Under the pieces are notes generated by a model. The model did no database searches. It saw only the letters and a program-made list of their open reading frames with translations, and was not told where the DNA came from. From contig NZ_JAAORL010000001.1 of NCBI RefSeq assembly GCF_017696015.1, positions 930,001 to 994,000 on the forward strand: a stretch of DNA of 64,000 nucleotides. Reading direction: 5' to 3'. The DNA is from Prochlorococcus marinus CUG1415. Its GTDB lineage: Bacteria > Cyanobacteriota > Cyanobacteriia > PCC-6307 > Cyanobiaceae. Made by a program: the position numbers and the translations under genes. This document shows, in pieces, positions 43,113 through 51,434 of the stretch; positions within the stretch are counted from its first letter, which is position 1, and each line of letters starts with the position of its first letter.

Positions 43113-43427
43113 TTATTTTTTTACTATTTTTTGATCAATCAACCCTATCAGAGGGATCATGAAATTAACATTAATTCCAATAGTACACCATGTATATGTA
43201 ATAAGAAAAATTATCTTTATATATAAATTAGGAGGTAAGGTTAAAAATATTTTGAAAAACCCTCCAATAAATAATACTAATATTCCAATTTGCAAAAGTC
43301 CTTTGAATATCCATTTAAGTCCATTTTTTTTAATGTTTCTATAAAACCAAAAAAAAACAAAACTTGATGATAATAAATATATAATTTTTATGATCATCTT
43401 TTTAAATAATTCTAATAAATTTGCCAT
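43113..43427 (-). CDS. Hypothetical membrane protein
   Basis: 104 residues with three hydrophobic stretches and a short Lys-rich loop (YRNIKKNGLKW). The ATG at 43427 is preferred to a TTG six bases earlier. No family recognised. Confidence 0.55.
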   Translation of the reverse strand: MANLLELFKKMIIKIIYLLSSSFVFFWFYRNIKKNGLKWIFKGLLQIGILVLFIGGFFKIFLTLPPNLYIKIIFLITYTWCTIGINVNFMIPLIGLIDQKIVKK

Positions 43428-43536
43428 TATCAAGGCATGATGACAATTATCACTTTTTTATCTGCTAATTTTTTTTTTAAATGGGAAAGTTATACAAAAA
43501 ACAATAAAAACAAACTTCGATTTATCAATTTTTTTA

Positions 43537-43920
43537 CTAAAACATTTTTGATTTCAATAAATCAACTCTTTTTTGATTTACTCCCAAGTCACTTTCTCCA
43601 ACTCTTGATTCTGATCTTATTGATAAGATGTTTGATTCAGGTAGAAAAGATACTTCTAAGTCGTCTACATACTTCATCCATTTACTGGTTGCCTCAGCAT
43701 GAAGATAATCGCCATCAATTTCTACAATCTCAGTTCTTGGAGTGTTTTCGATAAATGCTTTAATCTCTTCAAAAGGTTTCTCAATATTGTTTACCTCCCA
43801 TTCTTCTCGTACACAATGAGCAATCTCTACACAAGGTTTTAGTTCTACATGTGAGGCAAATGATGAAGAAGGGAATAAAAAGCTTGAACAAACTAAAATC
43901 GCTAAAAAAAGTATTTTCAT
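43537..43920 (-). CDS. Secreted DUF1499 protein
   Basis: 127 residues with a signal peptide (MKILFLAILVCSSFLFPSSSFA). The mature part fits DUF1499: CVREEW near the start, then IENTPRTEIVEIDGDYLHAE, then SIRSESRVGESDLGVNQKRV. The family is conserved in cyanobacteria and algae, with unknown function. A plus-strand open frame over the same bases is a shadow. Confidence 0.83.
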   Translation of the reverse strand: MKILFLAILVCSSFLFPSSSFASHVELKPCVEIAHCVREEWEVNNIEKPFEEIKAFIENTPRTEIVEIDGDYLHAEATSKWMKYVDDLEVSFLPESNILSIRSESRVGESDLGVNQKRVDLLKSKMF

Positions 43921-44049
43921 TAACAGAGGATTTTAACAACCCATAATCTAACTAATTAAATTACTAATTTGTAATGACGTATCTCATTATTTTGGAAGAA
44001 AGCATATACGTTTTTATATTAAGGATTTAATATGTATTTTCGATAATCC

Positions 44050-44080
44050 AAAAAAAAAGATCCCTCAAAGAGAGATCTTT
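44050..44080 (-). terminator. Terminator for a minus-strand transcript
   Basis: AAAGATC (44056-44062) and GATCTTT (44074-44080) flank an inner CTC/GAG with a three-base loop; on the minus strand a T-run follows. It lies downstream (in minus sense) of the Yfr1-like motif and of a possible 20-codon frame at 44097-44159 (GTG start; CVGGIDLFQWKQGNT), and about 130 bp before the DUF1499 start, so an RNA from about 44100-44340 is expected to end here. The rest of 43921-44369 has no clear gene. Confidence 0.65.
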
Positions 44081-44264
44081 CTAAAATTGATTTATATCAA
44101 GTGTTTCCTTGTTTCCACTGAAATAAATCAATTCCTCCTACACACAATATCAATATCACACCTAAATTAAAAATATGTAATAACTAATAGACCTCTATCT
44201 TAACTGTCACATCGCAAAAAATACAAAAAATACTCAATCATTGCTGTCGAGTACTTTTAAAGTT

Positions 44265-44295
44265 ATCAGAAAAAAGTGTGTGAGGAGTTTCTGAT
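44265..44295 (-). ncRNA. Hairpin with Yfr1-like motif in its loop
   Basis: Arms ATCAGAAA (44265-44272) and TTTCTGAT (44288-44295) pair perfectly; the loop (with the first stem base) holds, on the minus strand, ACTCCTCACAC (44278-44288), the conserved unpaired core of the cyanobacterial small RNA Yfr1. On the plus strand the same loop is GTGTGAGGAGT, the kind of site Yfr1 pairs with, just before an ATG at 44294 opening an 18-codon frame. Either a Yfr1-type RNA or a Yfr1 target; the strand is undecided. Confidence 0.45.
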
Positions 44296-44369
44296 GTATA
44301 TAATCTACTCCGTAGGTAATTTAAAAGGCTACAGTATAAATTACTAATTATTTAAATCTTTCAGAAAAA

Positions 44370-44546
44370 TTGGCCGTTGATGAAAAAAATAATCATAAAC
44401 ATAAAAAATTCATGAAAAGCATTTACAAAAAAATCATTTTTATTATTTCTGCAATTGCCCTTTTCTCAGTAATAGTGGGTGTTATCAAATATTCGCTTAA
44501 TTATATTGAAAATAATCCCGAAAAATACTTACCTACACAAAAGTAA
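44370..44546 (+). CDS. Small membrane protein (58 aa)
   Basis: 58 residues from a TTG (44 from the ATG at 44412): a polar, Lys/His-rich start (DEKNNHKHKKF) and one helix (IIFIISAIALFSVIVGVI), then NYIENNPEKYLPTQK. Unknown function. Confidence 0.48.
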   Translation: MAVDEKNNHKHKKFMKSIYKKIIFIISAIALFSVIVGVIKYSLNYIENNPEKYLPTQK

Positions 44547-44622
44547 GAAAAAATTAAGTATAAATTCACTTCAAAAAATCTATAAAGTGTCTTAGATATG
44601 TTATACATAGACAGCTTTAGTC

Positions 44623-44772
44623 ATGAAAATCAAAAATACTTCAGTTCTTAATCAGAATAATATTCATTTAAGTCAATTTAAAAATAAGCATAAATATCAA
44701 ATACTTGAGTATTACTGGAAGAAAAGAAAGAAAGAATTTGAAAAAAACTTTCAAAATTTTGCTAACCGATAA
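44623..44772 (+). CDS. Small basic hypothetical protein (49 aa)
   Basis: 49 residues, very Lys/Asn-rich (FKNKHKYQILEYYWKKRKKE, then FEKNFQNFANR). Two bases separate it from the next gene. Possibly nucleic-acid binding by charge only. Confidence 0.48.
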   Translation: MKIKNTSVLNQNNIHLSQFKNKHKYQILEYYWKKRKKEFEKNFQNFANR

Positions 44773-44774
44773 TT

Positions 44775-45023
44775 ATGAATTTTATTTTTTCTTTTTTATT
44801 AGCATCTGTGATGTGGGTACAAGTTCCTCAATGGGAAGCTGACTGGTCAAAATGTGCTGTAGATGTTCCGGATTCATCATGCCACTGGTACGTAGCTGCT
44901 CCCGATAATACTTTTGGGGAAGGATTTAATTGGGAAAACGCTCCTTGGTTTGATGCTAATGGATTACAGGATGTAGCTAAGATTGAGAAAGAATCTGTAG
45001 TAGAAAAACTTCAAAATAACTAA
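44775..45023 (+). CDS. Small conserved Trp-rich protein
   Basis: 82 residues with a hydrophobic start (FIFSFLLASVMWVQVP) and a Trp-rich mature part (WEADWSKCAVDVPDSSCHWY, then FGEGFNWENAPWFDANG) with two Cys. Codon use is GC-richer than its neighbours, suggesting constraint and good expression. I do not recognise a named family. Confidence 0.62.
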   Translation: MNFIFSFLLASVMWVQVPQWEADWSKCAVDVPDSSCHWYVAAPDNTFGEGFNWENAPWFDANGLQDVAKIEKESVVEKLQNN

Positions 45024-45106
45024 AGTTTCTATTTCATCAATTAACTTTTAAAAGTATTTAAATCTAGTTGCTTAGTGGTTAACTTTTGATTAATTAAAAA
45101 ATTTTT

Positions 45107-45253
45107 ATGCGTTTCAAAGTAAGTCTCAAAAAAAATGGAAAGGAATTTGATGAAGTTGTTATAGCAAATAATAAAAAAGAGGCTATGGAAGTAGCTTTAA
45201 AAAACAATCCAGAAGCTCAAGCTTTAAACTCTGATTGGACATTTAAGATTTAA
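45107..45253 (+). CDS. Small conserved hypothetical protein (48 aa)
   Basis: 48 residues: RFKVSLKKNGKEFDEVVIAN, then NKKEAMEVALKNNPEAQALN. It resembles short DUF-type proteins with a beta-beta-alpha layout. It ends directly at the stop of znuB on the other strand. Confidence 0.6.
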   Translation: MRFKVSLKKNGKEFDEVVIANNKKEAMEVALKNNPEAQALNSDWTFKI

Positions 45254-46039
45254 TTAATTGCGAAGCTTAGGAATCAAAAGAGATGCAACACAAATAACAC
45301 TAATTGCAGGCCCAGGCGAAAGATTAAAGACTATAGAGAGAATAAATCCCAGAAGTGAGATGCATAATCCAAAAAATGAAGACCTCATCATTGCAATTCT
45401 TAAACTATGAGCCTTATTTAGCCCTAATAAAGTTGGCGTAGAAAGAAGAGCAATTACAAGAATTACTCCCACAGCTGACATTGAACTAACAATTACTAAT
45501 GCCGTCGTAAAACTCAAAGCAAGATTTAATAAAGAAACGTTTATACCACTTGCGGATGCACCTTCTGGATCTAATCCAACATAAACTACCTTTTCATATC
45601 CAAAAGTCATTAAAAGTATAAATACTAAAAAAGCAATTATTGTTCTAAGTAAATCTCCAAAATTTGCTGTCAATAAATCGCCAAATAATACTGCCTCCAA
45701 ATCAATCCTTATTCCGAGTAGAGGGATAATAAGGACTCCAAACCCAAGCATTCCGGCTAATATTGTGTTCATTATTGCTTCATAGTTTTCACTCTTTTTA
45801 TTAGTTAAACTTTCCGCAATTACAGAACCTAAAAGACCACTGATAACCCCACCAATTGAAGGATGAATTCCAAGCGCTAAGGCTAAAGCAAGTCCTGGCA
45901 AAACGCAGTGAGAGATTAAATTTACTTGAAGTAATCTCCTATGTGTTATTAATACAGTTCCCATCGCTGGACATAGAATTCCTGAAAAAATAGTTATTAT
46001 TAAAGGAACAAGCCACCAACTGCTATTAATAAAAGACAT
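45254..46039 (-). CDS. znuB: Zinc ABC transporter permease
   Basis: 261 residues of the ABC-3 metal permease family with about eight helices. GTVLITHRRLLQVNLISHCVLPGLALA and VYVGLDPEGASASGINVSLLN are family motifs. It works with the ATPase at 46506 and binding protein at 47405 for zinc uptake. Unusually, zur lies between znuC and znuB on the opposite strand, so znuB either has its own promoter in a 17-bp gap or is read through antisense to zur. Confidence 0.9.
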   Translation of the reverse strand: MSFINSSWWLVPLIITIFSGILCPAMGTVLITHRRLLQVNLISHCVLPGLALALALGIHPSIGGVISGLLGSVIAESLTNKKSENYEAIMNTILAGMLGFGVLIIPLLGIRIDLEAVLFGDLLTANFGDLLRTIIAFLVFILLMTFGYEKVVYVGLDPEGASASGINVSLLNLALSFTTALVIVSSMSAVGVILVIALLSTPTLLGLNKAHSLRIAMMRSSFFGLCISLLGFILSIVFNLSPGPAISVICVASLLIPKLRN

Positions 46040-46056
46040 TAATCTAACGATTCGGT

Positions 46057-46491
46057 ATGATCAAAAATACGGGACAAAAAAAGATTACGGAAACTATGGT
46101 AACTAAGCCTGACATTACCAAAAGACAAGCGCAACTTCTTGAAGAACTTAATAAATGTGATGATGAACTGAGCGGTCAAGAGTTGCATAGACAATTGATT
46201 GAAAGCGGAAAAGCTATGGGACTGACAACTGTTTACAGGAATCTTCAAGTTCTTATAAAGCATGGTTTAATACGTTCAAGACATCTCCCAACAGGGGAGG
46301 TTCTTTACACTCCCGTAGATAGAGACATTCATCATTTGACATGTGTTCAATGTGGTGAGACATCAAAAATGGAAGGGTGCCCTGTAAAAGATATTCATAC
46401 ACCCAAAACAAATCCAAAGAAATTCCAATTGTTGTTTCATACCCTGGAGTATTTCGGAATTTGCCAGAACTGCTATCAAGCACAAAGTTAA
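46057..46491 (+). CDS. zur: Zinc-responsive Fur-family repressor
   Basis: 144 residues (131 from the ATG at 46096, which may be the true start since the longer one leaves 17 bp to znuB). The winged helix is seen at KRQAQLLEELNKCDDELSGQEL and GLTTVYRNLQVLIKHGLI. RDIHHLTCVQCGETSKMEGCP holds the metal site and first CxxC; CQNC near the end is the second. Its position among znu genes argues for Zur over Fur or PerR. It would repress zinc uptake genes when zinc is sufficient. Confidence 0.9.
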   Translation: MIKNTGQKKITETMVTKPDITKRQAQLLEELNKCDDELSGQELHRQLIESGKAMGLTTVYRNLQVLIKHGLIRSRHLPTGEVLYTPVDRDIHHLTCVQCGETSKMEGCPVKDIHTPKTNPKKFQLLFHTLEYFGICQNCYQAQS

Positions 46492-46505
46492 AACTAAATA
46501 TTTTT

Positions 46506-47276
46506 TTAATCACGACAATTATTATCCTCAATTGAGCTGATATTTATATCCTCTAATTTATCTTTTATAGAATCGGGGCTTCCAAAGGCCAATACAGCTT
46601 TATCCAAAACAATAACTTGATCATAACTATTTAACGAGGTACCCCAATCATGACTACTTACCATTAAAGAAAGACCAGCATCAGCAAGTTGACGAACAAT
46701 TTTTAGAAAATCCTCCTTTGCAGGTGGATCTAAAGCTGCACAAGGTTCATCAAGAAGGTAAATTTTTGCTGGAGACATTAATGTTTTGGCTAATAAAGCT
46801 CTTTGTTGTTGTCCCCCAGATAAAGAATCAAGCCTTCTGTTAGCAATATTTGCAATGCCGACTCTTTGCATTGTGGCCTCCAATTCACAGCATTTATTAA
46901 TCCATGCATTAGGTTTGGCAAGAAGAGCTTTCATTTGAAAAGGACTACTACTTTTTGATTTTGAGTATTTTATTTGTCCTAATGAAACTAGTTTTTCTAC
47001 AGTTATTGGAAATTTCCAATTCATAGAGCTTCTTTGTGGCATGAGTGCCACCTGAGATCTTTGTCTAATCAACTTCTCCCCGTCAATTGTTATCTGACCA
47101 TTATCAGGAATACATTGTCCCTGCAATATTCTTAAAAGAGTTGATTTGCCAGCTCCGTTTGGTCCTACTAGAGCAGTCAATGTACCTGGTTCAACTGTTA
47201 CGGAAACTTTACTTATAGCCGGGCTTACATTTTTTGCATACGAATAAGATAAATTTTCAGCTACTAGTAGTGACAT
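46506..47276 (-). CDS. znuC: Zinc ABC transporter ATPase
   Basis: 256 residues: Walker A GPNGAGKST, Q-loop near LMPQRSSMNW, signature LSGGQQQRALLAK, Walker B IYLLDEPCAALD, and the switch His in SSHDWG. It is divergent from znuA, with the Zur box between them. Confidence 0.93.
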   Translation of the reverse strand: MSLLVAENLSYSYAKNVSPAISKVSVTVEPGTLTALVGPNGAGKSTLLRILQGQCIPDNGQITIDGEKLIRQRSQVALMPQRSSMNWKFPITVEKLVSLGQIKYSKSKSSSPFQMKALLAKPNAWINKCCELEATMQRVGIANIANRRLDSLSGGQQQRALLAKTLMSPAKIYLLDEPCAALDPPAKEDFLKIVRQLADAGLSLMVSSHDWGTSLNSYDQVIVLDKAVLAFGSPDSIKDKLEDINISSIEDNNCRD

Positions 47277-47365
47277 TAATGCGTGAACTTACGACCCCAT
47301 AATATTTTAATTATGGAAAATAATTTACTTTAAAAACATTTTATACCTAAACTTGCACATAAAAA

Positions 47366-47380
47366 TGAAAATGATTATCG
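47366..47380 (+). promoter_or_regulatory. Candidate Zur box between znuC and znuA
   Basis: TGAAAATGATTATCG is a near-palindrome of the Fur/Zur type (TGANAAT-N-ATTNTCA). It lies 25 bp before the znuA ATG and about 90 bp from the znuC start, so one Zur dimer could control both directions. An AAGAT-type -10 element overlaps just downstream. Confidence 0.66.
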
Positions 47381-47404
47381 CTTTAAGATATCTATCGTTT
47401 TTAT

Positions 47405-48559
47405 ATGTCAATTTTTAAGAGAATTTTTTCAAGCTATATATCTCATAAAAAAGTATCTATCCGAAATTCACTTATCGCTAGTACGGCATTATTCTCAATA
47501 ACTACAAACGTTGCCTTAGCTGAAAGTAAAAACTATGTAGCAGTTGAGCCTCTTACCTGCGATATCGTTAAATCTATAGCACTCCCTTCCGATGAAGTTA
47601 CATGCCTAGTAGACAGAAAGCAAGATGTTCATGATTTTAAAATTTTGCCTAAACAGGCAAGATTATTAAAAAAGGCAGATAAAGTTTTTACTTTAGGGAC
47701 AGAAATGACACCCGCAATGAGGAATTGGGTGAAGAAAAATAGCACTGTTGTTTTAGGCGTAAGCGCAATTGATATTGACGATCATAGTGACCATGATGAT
47801 CATGGCCACTCAGCAAATAAACATGAAAACCATGATGAACACGATGATCATGGCCACTCAGCAAAGAAACATGAAACCCATGATGAACACGATGATCATG
47901 GCCACTCAGCAAAGAAACATGACGACCATGATGACCACGATGACCACGATGATCACGACCATCATGATCACGGAGGAGTAGATCCACATGTCTGGCATGA
48001 TCCTCATAACATCATCAAGATGGGTGAAGTCGTATCAAAAAGTCTTAAAAAAGATGTGTCTGAAAGAAAACTACGTAAAGCCATCTCTAAAAGATTCAAA
48101 ACTGTTGATAAAACACTAGAAGATCTTGATAAATGGATTGTTAAACAAGTATCTACTATCCCTTCTTCAAATCGTGTAATTGTCTCAAGACACAAAGCTA
48201 TGGATTACTATGGCAATGCATTTGGTTTTGAAACGATAAGTTTATTAGATTTCTTGGGTCATTCATCTAGCCTAAGGCCTCAGAACATATCAAAAGTTTT
48301 AAATAAGTTAAAGGAAAAAAATGTCAAAGTCATATTTAAGGAGCAAGAACCTGCTTCAAAATTAGTCAAAACTTTAAGCAAGCAAAGTTCAATCCCACTT
48401 TCTTCTAATCAAATTTTTGTAGATGGACTAATGATGGAAGGAAACACTATCACTGTGTCAGTTCACAACACATGCACTATCGTCAATGAACTTGGTGGCT
48501 CATTTGATGAGACAACTGGTTTTGATTTAGCAAGTAACTGGGGATCACTTAATAAATAA
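47405..48559 (+). CDS. znuA: Periplasmic zinc-binding protein
   Basis: 384 residues with a long N-terminus and signal peptide (SLIASTALFSITTNVALA). The zinc ligands are seen in KQDVHDFKIL, DPHVWHDPHN and SRHKAMDYYG. Between the first two lies a His/Asp loop of about 70 residues, built from a 16-residue unit (HDEHDDHGHSAKKHET) repeated about three times and then a run of HDD. Such loops capture or buffer zinc. The loop is longer than usual. Confidence 0.93.
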   Translation: MSIFKRIFSSYISHKKVSIRNSLIASTALFSITTNVALAESKNYVAVEPLTCDIVKSIALPSDEVTCLVDRKQDVHDFKILPKQARLLKKADKVFTLGTEMTPAMRNWVKKNSTVVLGVSAIDIDDHSDHDDHGHSANKHENHDEHDDHGHSAKKHETHDEHDDHGHSAKKHDDHDDHDDHDDHDHHDHGGVDPHVWHDPHNIIKMGEVVSKSLKKDVSERKLRKAISKRFKTVDKTLEDLDKWIVKQVSTIPSSNRVIVSRHKAMDYYGNAFGFETISLLDFLGHSSSLRPQNISKVLNKLKEKNVKVIFKEQEPASKLVKTLSKQSSIPLSSNQIFVDGLMMEGNTITVSVHNTCTIVNELGGSFDETTGFDLASNWGSLNK

Positions 48560-48576
48560 AATTTTATAGATAAAAA

Positions 48577-48591
48577 CGGTTTTCATTTTGA
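48577..48591 (+). promoter_or_regulatory. Weak candidate Zur box before the GTPase gene
   Basis: CGGTTTTCATTTTGA matches the reverse complement of the znuA box (CGATAATCATTTTCA) at 11 of 15 positions and lies 53 bp before the GTPase ATG. One half-site is clear, the other degraded. Confidence 0.4.
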
Positions 48592-48644
48592 TTTTTTTGA
48601 TTATTATATTGATTGTTAGCATTACATTTTAAAAACAGAGAGAA

Positions 48645-50000
48645 ATGAGTATTAAGGAGAAAGTACCTGTAACCATACTTACTGGATTCTTAGGATCAGG
48701 GAAGACTACTTTGCTTAATAGAATACTAAGTGAAGAGCATGGTAAACGAATAGCAGTTATCGAAAATGAATACGGTGAAGTTGGTATAGATCAAGGACTC
48801 GTAATTAATGCCGATGAGGAAGTTTTTGAGATGTCAAATGGGTGCATTTGTTGTACTGTTCGCGGTGATTTAATAAGAGTCCTTGGCAACCTTATGAAGA
48901 GAAGAGATAAGTTTGATTATGTTTTAGTAGAAACGACAGGATTAGCAGATCCAGGCCCAGTTGCTCAGACTTTTTTCATGGATGAAGAGATTAGTTCCGA
49001 ATTTACTCTCGATGGAATTGTGACTTTGGTTGATGCTGCACATATTGATCAGCAACTAGGAAGGAGTGATGAAAGTTCAGAACAAGTGGCATTTGCTGAT
49101 GTTCTTGTCCTTAATAAAACTGATTTAGTCTCTGATGATGCACTAGATACCCTTGAATCAAGATTGAGAGATATGAACCGAATGACTCGAATTATTCGAG
49201 CCGAGAATGCAAATGTACCAATTGAAACAGTCTTAAATCTAAGTGCGTTTGATCTCGATCAGATCCTTAAACGCAGACCAACATTTCTTGAACCAGAATA
49301 TCCTTTTGAATGGACAGGTGTTTACGATCTTGCTGCAGGTAAGTATGAATTAATGCTAGAAGAAGGGCCGGATCCAGAAATGTCATTAGTAGCTCTCGCT
49401 AACCAAGGTGAGAGTGAAGAAGAACTTAAAGATGGTGCTGAATCTTCCGTAAGACTTTATGCAGAAAAAGCTAATAGTTTAGATCCTGAAAATACTATCC
49501 CATTTGGAGAACATATAAATCTCAAATTGGAGGATAAAGGGAATAAAGCCTTCATCCTTAACATAGAAAAACCAACAAAGATAGGTTTGTTTACTCAGCA
49601 CACTGCTGAGGAATTCAATATGAAAGTCATTAAAAGTGAAGAAAATAATTCAAAAGAGATCCCATTTAAAACTGAAAGGTTTTGGCAAGCAGAGCACGAA
49701 CATGATGATGAAGTAGGCTCAATTGCCATAGAGCGTTTTGGCGATGTTGACCCAGAAAAACTAAATACTTGGATGGGAAGGCTTCTCTCAAAAAAAGGAG
49801 TGGATATCTTCAGAACTAAAGGTTTCATTAGTTACTCAGGTAATCCAAGGAGAATAGTTTTCCAAGGAGTACACATGTTATTTACTGCACAACCTGATAA
49901 AGAATGGGGTAACGAACCGCGTAGAAATCAACTTGTTTTTATCGGTAGAAATCTTAATGAGAAAGAGATGCAAGAAGGCTTTGATAAATGCCTAATATAG
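48645..50000 (+). CDS. COG0523 (CobW-type) GTPase, probable zinc metallochaperone
   Basis: 451 residues: Walker A GFLGSGKTT, the metal-binding CICC in MSNGCICCTVRGDL, Walker B-like ETTGLADPGP, and NKTD. The C-terminal CobW domain is at about 320-440 (RFWQAEHEHDDE, then FISYSGNPRRIVFQG). Next to znuA it is most likely a zinc allocation GTPase. It overlaps the WD40 gene by 13 bp, so the two are co-translated. Confidence 0.88.
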   Translation: MSIKEKVPVTILTGFLGSGKTTLLNRILSEEHGKRIAVIENEYGEVGIDQGLVINADEEVFEMSNGCICCTVRGDLIRVLGNLMKRRDKFDYVLVETTGLADPGPVAQTFFMDEEISSEFTLDGIVTLVDAAHIDQQLGRSDESSEQVAFADVLVLNKTDLVSDDALDTLESRLRDMNRMTRIIRAENANVPIETVLNLSAFDLDQILKRRPTFLEPEYPFEWTGVYDLAAGKYELMLEEGPDPEMSLVALANQGESEEELKDGAESSVRLYAEKANSLDPENTIPFGEHINLKLEDKGNKAFILNIEKPTKIGLFTQHTAEEFNMKVIKSEENNSKEIPFKTERFWQAEHEHDDEVGSIAIERFGDVDPEKLNTWMGRLLSKKGVDIFRTKGFISYSGNPRRIVFQGVHMLFTAQPDKEWGNEPRRNQLVFIGRNLNEKEMQEGFDKCLI

Positions 50001-51061
50001 AACCCTTTGGCCCAAGAGGCATGTTCCACGAAGGATGGACAGCGGAAGTTAACGATTACGCCATAGCATGTGGCTGGGCTCTTAAAGGAAAACAATTTAT
50101 TGTTGGTGACGTGGCAGGAGGTCTTTTTGCCTTCGAAGGAGATAATGGGAAAATTATTTGGAAAATAGAAAATACACACTCTGGTGGTCTATTAGCAATG
50201 GCCATTCATCCAGAGGGTGAAATTTTTGCAACATCAGGTCAGGATGGAAATGTTCACATTTGGAATTGCCAAGAAGGTAAAGTAATTAAAACACTTGATC
50301 TTGGTAAAGGTTGGGTAGAACACCTCAAGTGGTCTAATGACGGTTTATTTCTAGCAATAGCTTCCTCAAAAAAAGTATATGTTTTTAATGAAATTGGTGA
50401 AGAGAAATGGATTTCAAATGACCATCCAAGCACAGTAAGTGCAATAACATGGTCAAATAAAAATGAGCTAGCAACTGCTTGCTACGGAAGAGTGACATTC
50501 TTTGACATAGTTAATAATAAAACTAATCAAAAACTCGAGTGGCAAGGATCATTGGTATCAATGGAATTAAGTCCTGATGGAGATATAGTCGCCTGCGGGA
50601 GTCAAGACAATTCAGTTCATTTTTGGAGAAGATCAACAGGCATGGATGCTGAAATGACAGGATACCCTGGAAAACCAAGTCACCTTTCTTTTGATGACAG
50701 CGGAAAATTATTAGCAACTAGTGGAAGTGAAAGAATAACAGTATGGAGCTTTATAGGCAATGGTCCAGAGGGGACAATGCCAGGAGAGCTATGTCACCAT
50801 ACAGAGCCTATTTCGAGCCTTGCATTTTCAAATAAAGGCATGCTTGTAGCCTCAGGATCTAGAGATGGTTCTGTTGTCGCAAGTTTTCTAAAAAAAGACG
50901 GTAATGGAGACCCAGTTGGGGCTGCATTCGCCGGTGATTTAGTAGGGGCAATATCCTGGAGACCTGATGATTGTGCACTTGCAGCAGTTAACGCAAAAGG
51001 TGTTGTAAATGTATGGAAATTTAAAGTTCTTACTAACCTTTTTTCAAAAGGATTTAAATAA
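49988..51061 (+). CDS. WD40-repeat protein in the zinc operon
   Basis: 357 residues with about seven WD-like blades: TSGQDGNVHIWNCQEGK, CGSQDNSVHFWRRSTG, ATSGSERITVWSF, ASGSRDGSVVASF and VNAKGVVNVWKF among them. A seven-bladed propeller is expected to bind partner proteins. The 13-bp overlap with the GTPase suggests a physical or pathway link to zinc handling. It is cytoplasmic; no signal peptide. Confidence 0.86.
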   Translation: MPNIEPFGPRGMFHEGWTAEVNDYAIACGWALKGKQFIVGDVAGGLFAFEGDNGKIIWKIENTHSGGLLAMAIHPEGEIFATSGQDGNVHIWNCQEGKVIKTLDLGKGWVEHLKWSNDGLFLAIASSKKVYVFNEIGEEKWISNDHPSTVSAITWSNKNELATACYGRVTFFDIVNNKTNQKLEWQGSLVSMELSPDGDIVACGSQDNSVHFWRRSTGMDAEMTGYPGKPSHLSFDDSGKLLATSGSERITVWSFIGNGPEGTMPGELCHHTEPISSLAFSNKGMLVASGSRDGSVVASFLKKDGNGDPVGAAFAGDLVGAISWRPDDCALAAVNAKGVVNVWKFKVLTNLFSKGFK

Positions 51062-51081
51062 AAATTTAGAAATTCATAAAA

Positions 51082-51237
51082 TTACCAATAGTTAGCTTTT
51101 AAATGTCTTTCCATACAAATAACCTCACAGTCATTATCTATCCCTTTTGGATGAATATCGCAATATGAAAGACATTGAAAATATTCGTCTATAGGATTGG
51201 ATTTATCAGTTTTATTAACTTCTTTAGAATGATTCAT
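51082..51237 (-). CDS. Small Cys-rich protein (51 aa)
   Basis: 51 residues with Cys in FQCLSYCDIHPKG and NDCEVICMERHLK, i.e. two CxxxC-like pairs and His residues. This could bind a metal; the zinc block next door makes that attractive but unproven. It converges with the WD40 gene. Confidence 0.58.
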   Translation of the reverse strand: MNHSKEVNKTDKSNPIDEYFQCLSYCDIHPKGIDNDCEVICMERHLKANYW

Positions 51238-51434
51238 AAAAGATTTCCTCAATTATTTAAAATTAAGATAGACGAATTAAATATCAAAAGAAATAAGCAA
51301 AACTTACTAAAAATATTTAAAAAAATTTAACGCGATTGATAATTACTCTCGGACATTTTTAATTAAAAAGCAATGCGTATAAAAACGGATTGCCATTAGA
51401 GAAAAATGTTCCTAATTTTATATTGTTGAGTTAT

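Noticed and set aside
43437-43754. A 105-codon plus-strand open frame
   Set aside because: Antisense to the secreted DUF1499 gene.
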